Assembly (NCBI GenBank): GCA_016169945.1
Contig: JADLSH010000021.1
Span: 1 to 64,000, forward strand
From: Trachythela sp. YZ-2020
Lineage: Eukaryota; Cnidaria; Anthozoa; Malacalcyonacea; Clavulariidae
Direction: 5' to 3'
DNA length: 64,000 nt
Numbering within the stretch: the stretch's first letter is position 1; the number at the start of each line of letters is the position of its first letter. The position numbers and the translations under genes are program-made. Below are positions 53,501 through 64,000 of this stretch, in pieces. The notes beneath the pieces were generated by a model. The model was not told the origin of the DNA. It saw nothing but the letters and a program-made list of their open reading frames with translations, and searched no databases.

Positions 53501-56500
53501 ATAACCATATAACCATATAACCATTAAACCATATAACCACATAACCACATAACCATATAACCATATAACCATATAACCACATAACCATATAAAGACATAA
53601 CCATATAACCACATAACCATATAACCACATAACCATATAAACACATAACCACATAACCACATAACATTTAAACCATATAACCACATAACCATATAACCAT
53701 TAAATCATATAACCACATAAAAACATAACCACATAACCACATAAACGCATAACCATATAACCACTAAACCATTAACCCACTAAACCATATAACCATATAA
53801 CCATATAACCATATAACCATATAACCATATAACCATATAACCACATAACCATATAACCATATAACCATACAACCATATAACCATATAACCATATAACCAT
53901 ATAACCATATAACCATATAACCATATAACCATATAACCATATAACCATATAACCATATAACCACATAACCACATAACCACATAACCGCATAAACACAAAA
54001 ATATATAATCATTAAACCATATAACCATTAAACCATATAACCATATAACCATATAACCACATAAACATATAACCATATAACCACATAACCACACACCCAT
54101 ATAATCATTAAACCATTAAACCATTAAACCATATAACCATATAACCATATAACCATATATAACCACATAACCATATAACCACATAACCATACAACCACAT
54201 AACCACATAACAACACAACAACATAACCATATAACCACATAACCACATAACCATTAAACCACATAACCATTAAACCATATAACCACATAACCATATAAAG
54301 ACATAACCATGGAACCACATAACCACATAACCACATAACCACATAACCACATAACCATATAACAAGATAACCAGATAACCAGTAAACCACATAAGCATTA
54401 AACCATATAACCACATAACCATATAAACACATAACCACATAACCACATAACCTTTAAACCATATAACCAAATAACCATATAACCATTAAATCATATAGCC
54501 ACATAAAAAAATAACCACATAACCGCATAAACACAAAACCATATAACCATTAAACCATTAACCCATTAAACCATATAACCATATAACCATATAACCACAT
54601 AACCATATAACCATATAACCATATAACCATATAACCATATAACCATATAACCATATAACCATATAACCATATAACCATATAACCATATAACCATATAACC
54701 ATATAACCATACAACCATATAACCATATAATCATATAACCATATAACCATATAACCATATAACCACATAACCACATAATATATAACCACATAACCACATA
54801 ACCATATAACCATATAACCATATAACCATATAACCATATAACCATATAACCATATAACCATATAACCATATAACCATATAACCATATAAATAATATAACC
54901 ATATAACCATAAACCATATAACCATATAACCATATAACCATATAACCATATAACCATATAACCATATAACCATATAACCATATAACCACATAACCATATA
55001 ACCACATAACCACATAACCACATAACCACATAACCACATAACCGCATAAACACAAAAATATATAATCATTAAACCATTAACCCATTAAACCATATAACCC
55101 TATAACCATATAACCACATAAACATATAACCATATAACCACATAACCACACACCCATATAATCATTAAACCATTAAACCATTAAACCATATAACCATATA
55201 ACCATATATAACCACATAACCATATAACCACATAACCATACACCCACATAACCACATAACAACACAACAACATAACCATATAACAAGATAACCAGATAAC
55301 CAGTAAACCACATAAGCATTAAACCATATAACCACATAACCATATAAAGACATAACCATGGAACCACATAACCACATAACCACATAACCATATAACAAGA
55401 TAACCAGATAACCATTAAATCATATAACCACATAAAAACATAACCACATAACCACATAAACGCATAACCATATAACCACTAAACCATTAACCCACTAAAC
55501 CATATAACCATATAACCATATAACCATATAACCATATAACCATATAACCACATAACCATATAACCATATAACCATATAACCATATAACCATATAACCATA
55601 TAACCATTAAACCATATAACCACATAACCACATAACCATATAACCATATAACCATATAACTACATAACCATATAAAGACATAACCATGGAACCACATAAC
55701 CACATAACCACATAACCATATAAACACATAACCACATAACCACATAACATTTAAACCATATAACCACATAACCATATAACCATTAAATCATATAACCACA
55801 TAAAAACATAACCACATAACCACATAAACGCATAACCATATAACCACTAAACCATTAACCCACTAAACCATATAACCATATAACCATATAACCATATAAC
55901 CATATAACCATATAACCATATAACCATATAACAATATAACCATATAACCATACAACCATATAACCATATAACCATATAACCATATAACCATATAACCATA
56001 TAACCATATAACCATATAACCATATAACCATATAACCATATAACCACATAACCACATAACCACATAACCACATAACCGCATAAACACAAAAATATATAAT
56101 CATTAAACCATTAACCCATTAAACCATATAACCCTATAACCATATAACCACATAAACATATAACCATATAACCACATAACCACACACCCATATAATCATT
56201 AAACCATTAAACCATTAAACCATATAACCATATAACCATATAACCATATATAACCACATAACCATATAACCACATAACCATACAACCACATAACCACATA
56301 ACAACACAACAACATAACCATATAACAAGATAACCAGATAACCAGTAAACCACATAAGCATTAAACCATATAACCACATAACCATATAAAGACATAACCA
56401 TGGAACCACATAACCACATAACCACATAACCACATAACCACATAACCATATAAACACATAACCACATAACCACATAACCATTAAACCATATAACCACATA

Positions 56501-59500
56501 ACCATATAAACACATAACCACATAACCACATAACCTTTAAACCATATAACCAAATAACCATATAACCATTAAATCATATAGCCACATAAAAAAATAACCA
56601 CATAACCGCATAAACACAAAACCATATAACCATTAAACCATTAACCCATTAAACCATATAACCATATAACCATATAACCACATAACCATATAACCATATA
56701 ACCATATAACCATATAACCATATAACCATATAACCATATAACCATATAACCATATAACCATATAACCATATAACCATATAACCATATAACCATACAACCA
56801 TATAACCATATAATCATATAACCATATAACCATATAACCATATAACCACATAACCACATAATATATAACCACATAACCACATAACCATATAACCATATAA
56901 CCATATAACCATATAACCATATAACCATATAACCATATAACCATATAACCATATAACCATATAACCATATAACAATATAACCATATAACCATATAACCAT
57001 ATAACCATATAACCATATAACCATATAACCATACAACCATATAACCATATAATCATATAACCATATAACCATATAACCATATAACCACATAACCACATAA
57101 CCACATAACCACATAACCACATAACCGCATAAACACAAAAATATATAATCATTAAACCATTAACCCATTAAACCATATAACCCTATAACCATATAACCAC
57201 ATAAACATATAACCATATAACCACATAACCACACACCCATATAATCATTAAACCATTAAACCATTAAACCATATAACCATATAACCATATATAACCACAT
57301 AACCATATAACCACATAACCATGCACCCACATAACCACATAACCACATAACCACATAACCATATAACCACATAACCACATAACCATTAAACCACATAACC
57401 ATTAAACCATATAACCACATAACCATATAAAGACATAACCATGGAACCACATAACCACATAACCACATAACCATATAACCACATAACCACATAACCATTA
57501 AACCACATAACCATTAAACCATATAACCACATAACCATATAAAGACATAACCATGGAACCACATAACCACATAAACACATAACCACATAACCATTAAACC
57601 ATATAAAAACATAACCATTAAACCATTAAACCATATAACCATATAACCATATATAACCATATAACCACATAACCGCATAAACACAAAACCATATAAACAT
57701 TAATTCATTAGCCCATTAAACCATATAAACATATAACCATATAACCACATAACCATATAACCATATAACCATATAACCATATAACCACATAACCACACAA
57801 CCACATAACCACATAACCACATAACCGCATAAACACAAAAATATATAATCATTAAACCATTAAGCCATTAAACAATATAACCATATAACCACATAAACAT
57901 ATTACCATATAACCACATAAACACACACCCATATAATCATTAAACCATTAAACCATTAAACCACTAAACCATTAAACCATATAACCATATAACCATAACC
58001 ACATAACCATAAACCACATAACCACATAACAACACAACCACATAACCATATAACAACATAACCATAAACCATATAACCACATAACCATTAAACCATATAA
58101 CCACATAACCATATATAGACATAACCACATAACCACATAACCACATAAACACATAACCACATAATCACTTAACCACGTAACCACATAAATACATAACCAT
58201 ATAAACATATAACCGCACAACCATTAAACCATATAACCACATAACCATATAAACACATAACCACATAACCACATAACCACATAACCATATAACCACATAC
58301 CCACATAACCATAAAACCATATAACCACATAAACCATATAACCACATAACCGCATAAACACAAAAACCATATAAACATTAAACCATTAACCCATTAAACC
58401 ATATAAACATATAACCATATAACCACATAACCATATAACCATATAACCATATATACATATAACCATATAACCATATAACCACATAACCACATAACCATAT
58501 AACCATATAACCATTTAACCATATAACCATATAACCATATAACCATATATAATCATATAACCATATAAACCATATAACCATATATATAAATCCACATAAC
58601 CACATAACCATATAACCATATAACCATATAACCATATAACCATATATAACCATATAACCATATAACCATATAACCATATAACCATATAACCATATAACCA
58701 TATAACCATATAACCATATAACCATATAACCATATAACCATATAACCATATAACCATATAACCATATAACCATATAACCATATAAACCATATAACCATAT
58801 AACCACATAACCACATAACCACATAACCAGATAACCAAATAACCGTATAAACACAAAACCATATAACCATTAAACCATTAAACCATTAAACCATATAACC
58901 ACATAACCACATAACCACATAACCACATAACCACATAAACATGTAACAACATAACCATATAACCATTAAACCATTAAATCATTAAACCATATAACCATAT
59001 AACCATAAAACCATATAACCACATAACCACATGACCATTAAATCATATAACCACATAACAACATAACCCACTAACCATATAACCATATAACCATATAACC
59101 ATATAACCATATAACCATATAACCATATAACCATATAACCATATAACCATATAACCATATAACCATATAACCATATAACCATATAACCATTAAACCATAT
59201 AACCACATAACCACATAACCATATAACCATATAACCATATAATTACATTAGCATATAACCACATAACCATATAACCACATAACCACATAACCACATAACC
59301 ATATAAACACATAACCACATAACCAGATAACATTTAAACCATATAACCACATAAACATATAAAACCACATTAACCACATAACCAAATAACCACATAAACA
59401 CATAACCATATAACCACATAAACCATTATACCATTAAACCATATAACCATATAACCATATAACCATATAACCATATAACATATAACCATATAACCATATA

Positions 59501-62500
59501 ACCATATAACCATATAACCATATAACCATATAACCATTAAACCATATAACCACATAACCACATAACCATATAACCATATAACCATATAACCATATAACTA
59601 CATAACCATATAAAGACATAACCATGGAACCACATAACCACATAACCACATAACCATATAAACACATAACCAGATAAACTTTAAACCATATAACATTTAA
59701 ACCATATAAACATTAAACCATATAACCATATAACCATATAAACACATAACCATATAACCACATAACCACATAATATATAACCATATAACCATATAACCAT
59801 ATAACCATATAACCATTAAACCATTATACCTTATAACCATATAACCATATAACCATATAACCATATAACCATATAACCATATAACCATATAACCATATAA
59901 CCATATAACCATATAACCATATAACCATATAACCATATAACCATATAACCATATAACCACATAACCATATAACCACATAACCATATAACCACATAACCAC
60001 ATAACCGCATAAACACAAAAATATATAATCATTAAACCATTAAATCATATAACCATATATACATATAACCATATAACCACATAACCATATAACCACATAA
60101 CCACATAACCACACAAAACCATATAACGATTAAACCATTAAACCATGTAACAATATAACCATATAACCACATAACGATATAACCGCATAAGCATATAACC
60201 ACATAACCATATAACCACATAACCACTTAACAAACAAAAATATAACCATATAACCACATAACAACATAACCACATAACCATAAGCATAAACCATATAAAC
60301 CACATAACCATATAAACATAACATAACCACATAACCACATAACCACATAAACACATAACCACATAACCATATAACATATAACCACATAACCGCATAACCA
60401 TATATACATATAACCATATAACCATATAACCACATAACCACATAACCATATAACCACATTAAACCATATAACCCATTAAACCATATAACCATATAACCAC
60501 ATAACCACATAACCATATAACCATATAACCATATAACCATATATCCATATAACCATATAACCATATATAACCATATACCACATAAACCATATAACCATAC
60601 AAAACCATATAACCATATAACCATATAAACCATCATTAAACCATATAACCATATAACCATATAACCACATAAACCACATAACCACATAACCATATAACCA
60701 TTAAACCATATAACCATATAACCATATAACCATATAACCATATAAGGACATAACCATATAACCATTAGACCATATAAACACATAACCATATAACCATATA
60801 ACAATATAACCATATAACCATATAACCGTATAACCATATAACCACATAACCATATAACCATATAACCACATAACCATATAACCATATAACCATATAACCA
60901 CATAACCACATAACCACATAACCATTAAACCATATAACCACATAACCACATAACCACATAACCGCATAAACACAAAACCATATAACCATTAAACCATTAA
61001 CCCATATAACCATATAACCACATAACCATATAACCACATAACCATATAACCATATAACTACATAAACCATAACCCATTAAACCATTAAACCATTGAACCA
61101 TATAACCATATAACCATAACCATATAACCATATAACCACATAACCACATAAACCATATAACCATATAACCCATACAAAACCATTAACCACATAACCATAT
61201 AACCATATACACAAACCATATAACCATTAAACCACATAACCATATAACCATATAACCACATAAACATAACCATATAAACCATATAACCATAACCATATAA
61301 CCATATAACCATATAATAACCATATAACCACATAACCATTAAACCATATAACCACATAACCATATAACCATATATAACCATATAACCATATAACCACATA
61401 ACCATATAAACCATAAACCACATAACCACATAACCACATAAATCATATAACCATAAACAATATAACCATATAACCAGATAACCATATAACCATATAACCA
61501 CATAACCATAAAACCATATAACCATATAACTTCATAACCATATAACCACATAACCACATAACCACTTAACCATTAAACCATATAACCCCTAAACCATATA
61601 ACCATATAACCATGTAACCATATAACCACATAACCACATAACCATATAACCATATAACCATATAACCATATAACCATATAACCATATAACCATTAAACCA
61701 TATAACCACATAACCACATAACCATAAAACCATATAACCATATAACCATATAACCACATAACCATATAACCACATAACCATATAACCACATAACCACATA
61801 ACCACATAACCATATAAACACATAACCACATAACCACATAACCATTAAACCATTTAACCACATAACCATATAAACCATTAAACCATATAACCATATAACC
61901 ATATATAACCACATAACCATATAACCACATAAACGCATAACCATATAACCACTAAACCATTAACCCACTAAACCATATAACCATATAACCATATAACCAT
62001 ATAACCATATAACCATATAACCATATAACCATATAACCATATAACCATATAACCACATAACCATATAACCATATAACCATATAACCATATAACCATAACC
62101 ATATAACCATATAACCACATAACCATATAACCATATAACCACATAACCATATAACCACATAACCACATAACCACATAACCACATAACCGCATAAACACAA
62201 AACCATATAAACATTAAACCATTAACCCATTAAACCATATAAACATATAACCATATAACCACATAAACATATAACCATATAACCACATAACCACATAACC
62301 CTATAACCATTAAACCATTAAAGCATATAACCATATAACCATATAACCATATAACCACATAACCATATAACCACATAACCATATAACCACATAACCACAT
62401 AACAACACAACCACATAACCATATAACCACATAACCACATAACCATTAAACCATATAACCATTAAAACCATATAACCACATAACCATATAAGACATAACC

Positions 62501-64000
62501 ATATAACCACATAACCACATAACCATATAACCACATAACCACATAACCATATAACCACATAACCATATAACCACACAACCACATAACCATTAAACCATAT
62601 AACCACATAACCATATAACCACATAACCACATAACCACATAACCATTAAACCATATAACCAAATAACCATATAACCATTAAATCATATAGCCACATAAAA
62701 AAATAACCACATAACCGCATAAACACAAAACCATATAACCATTAAACCATTAACCCATTAAACCATATAACCATATAACCACATAACCACATAACCATAT
62801 AACCATATAACCATATAACCATATAACCATATAACCATATAACCATATAACCATATAACCACATAACCATATAACCATATAACCACATAACCATATAACC
62901 ATATAACCACTAAACCATATAACCATATAACCATATAACCATATAACCATATAACCATATAACCACATAACCACATAACCATATAACCACATAACCACAT
63001 AACCATATAACCATATAACCATATAACCATATAACCATATAACCATATAACCATATAACCATATAACCATATAACCATATAACCATATAACCATATAACC
63101 ATATAACCACATAACCATATAACCATATAACCATATAACCATATAACCATATAACCATATAACCATATAACCATATAACCATATAACCATATAACCACAT
63201 AACCATATAACCACATAACCACATAACCACATAACCATATAACCATATAACCATAAAACCATATAACCATATAACCATTAAATTATTAAACCATATAACC
63301 ACATAACCATATAACCATATAACCATATAACAATATAACCATATAACCATATAACCACATAACCATGTAAGCCCATAACCACATAACGATATAACCACAT
63401 ACCAAATAACCATATAACCACATAACCATATAACCATTAAACAATTAAATCATTAAACCATATAACCACATAACCATATAACCACATAACCATGTAACCA
63501 CATAACCATATAACCACATAACCATATAACCACATAACCACATAACAACATAACCATATAACCATATAACCATATAACCATTAAATCATATAACGACATA
63601 ACCATGTAACCACATAACCACATAACCACATAACCACATAACCATATAACCACATAACCATATAACCATATAACCACATACCATATAACCATATAACCAT
63701 ATAACCATATAACCATATAACCATATAACCATATAACCATATAACCATATAACCATATAACCATATAACCATACAACCATATAACCACAATAACATATAA
63801 CCATATAACCATATAACCATATAACCACACAATATATAATATATAACCACATAACCATATAACCATATAACCATATAACCACATAACCATATAACAACAT
63901 AACCACATAACCATATAACCATTAAACCCTTAAACCATATAAGCATATAACCATATAACTACATAACCACGCAACCATATAACCATATAACCAAATAACC
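38561..64000. repeat. 8-bp satellite, type II higher-order block to window edge
   Basis: This is about 25 kb of the same 8-bp unit, but with a different set of longer markers. These are ACCGCATAAACACAAAACC followed by ATTAAACCATTAACCCATTAAACC, plus AAAGACATAACCATGGAACC (near 40022, 42780, 45690, 52577, 53224, 54299, 55345, 57430 and others) and ATAATATATAACCACATAACC. Pure TATAACCA runs alternate with CATAACCA-rich runs. A 3,269-bp offset relates 39075-39314 to 42344-42583. Near 40420-40860 and 57600-61600 the 8-bp phase is broken often. No gene, RNA or transposon is visible. Confidence 0.9.
53390..57555. repeat. ~2,083-bp tandem duplication inside type II satellite
   Basis: Two adjacent copies, roughly 53390-55472 and 55473-57555, show a constant offset of 2,083 bp over many variant positions (for example 53764/55847, 54124/56207, 54550/56633). 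Each contains one pure-unit run, one ATAATATATAACC marker and the ACCATGGAACC marker. This is a recent local amplification of the satellite. Confidence 0.8.

Noticed and set aside
38078..63946. Long minus-strand ORFs coding MVIWLYGY-type repeats, looking like membrane proteins
   Set aside because: They are a by-product of an 8-bp tandem repeat without stops. All three minus frames are open with the same period, and no start context, domain or splice structure is present. The same applies to such ORFs at 144-1864, 9300-16533 and 29990-37926.
38561..64000. Telomere repeat
   Set aside because: The TGGTTATA unit lacks the usual TTAGGG-type form, is highly variable and is interrupted by transposons and islands. 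A subtelomeric location remains possible but is not shown.

Overview
The window is metazoan-type eukaryotic DNA, most likely from an invertebrate. The evidence is an 8-bp satellite, a CR1/Jockey-like LINE, spliced genes with GT-AG introns, a CACTA-like transposase and a BEN-like protein. There is no bacterial gene organisation. I cannot name the species. No host protein gene is recognisable; everything readable belongs to mobile or repetitive DNA.

Layout. The matrix is an 8-bp satellite (plus strand TATAACCA and variants), occupying 1-1754, 9334-9997, 11724-16540, 29732-32667 and 36451-64000. From about 38.56 kb it changes to a second higher-order pattern. Two related non-satellite islands sit in it: 1755-9333 and 32668-36450. 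They share blocks I call A, C, E and B. The left island carries an extra A-B tandem unit and a 2,643-bp TIR element (5919-8561) with a TA target duplication; the right island has the exact empty site at 35669-35670. Part of the left island and its flanking satellite was then tandemly duplicated (2,390 bp: 7608-9997 and 9998-12387).

Core. A 5'-truncated LINE (minus strand, 16541-29731) lies in the satellite. It is cut in two by a 10,089-bp DNA transposon at 18556-28644. Removing the insert and one TA copy rejoins the LINE reading frame. The transposon has TIRs starting CCCTTACGAAAAAA, subterminal arrays of the palindrome CACATGTG at both ends, and two divergent spliced genes. One is a tnp2-like (Transposase_21) transposase on plus (23602-27438). 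The other is a BEN-domain-like protein on minus (23383-19366). Between them is a ~220-bp intergenic region with a CRE-like site inside a perfect inverted repeat. An intron of the BEN gene holds a fold-back repeat, itself split by a 389-bp MITE with a 4-bp ACTA duplication. The nesting is therefore MITE in fold-back in CACTA-like element in LINE in satellite.

Working model (inference): the transposase cuts at the TIRs, while the BEN protein binds the ~11-bp-spaced CACATGTG palindromes, a role like that of TNPA in plant CACTA elements. Both genes and the LINE carry single-base frameshifts, most at homopolymers, so this copy is either decayed or affected by long-read indel errors.
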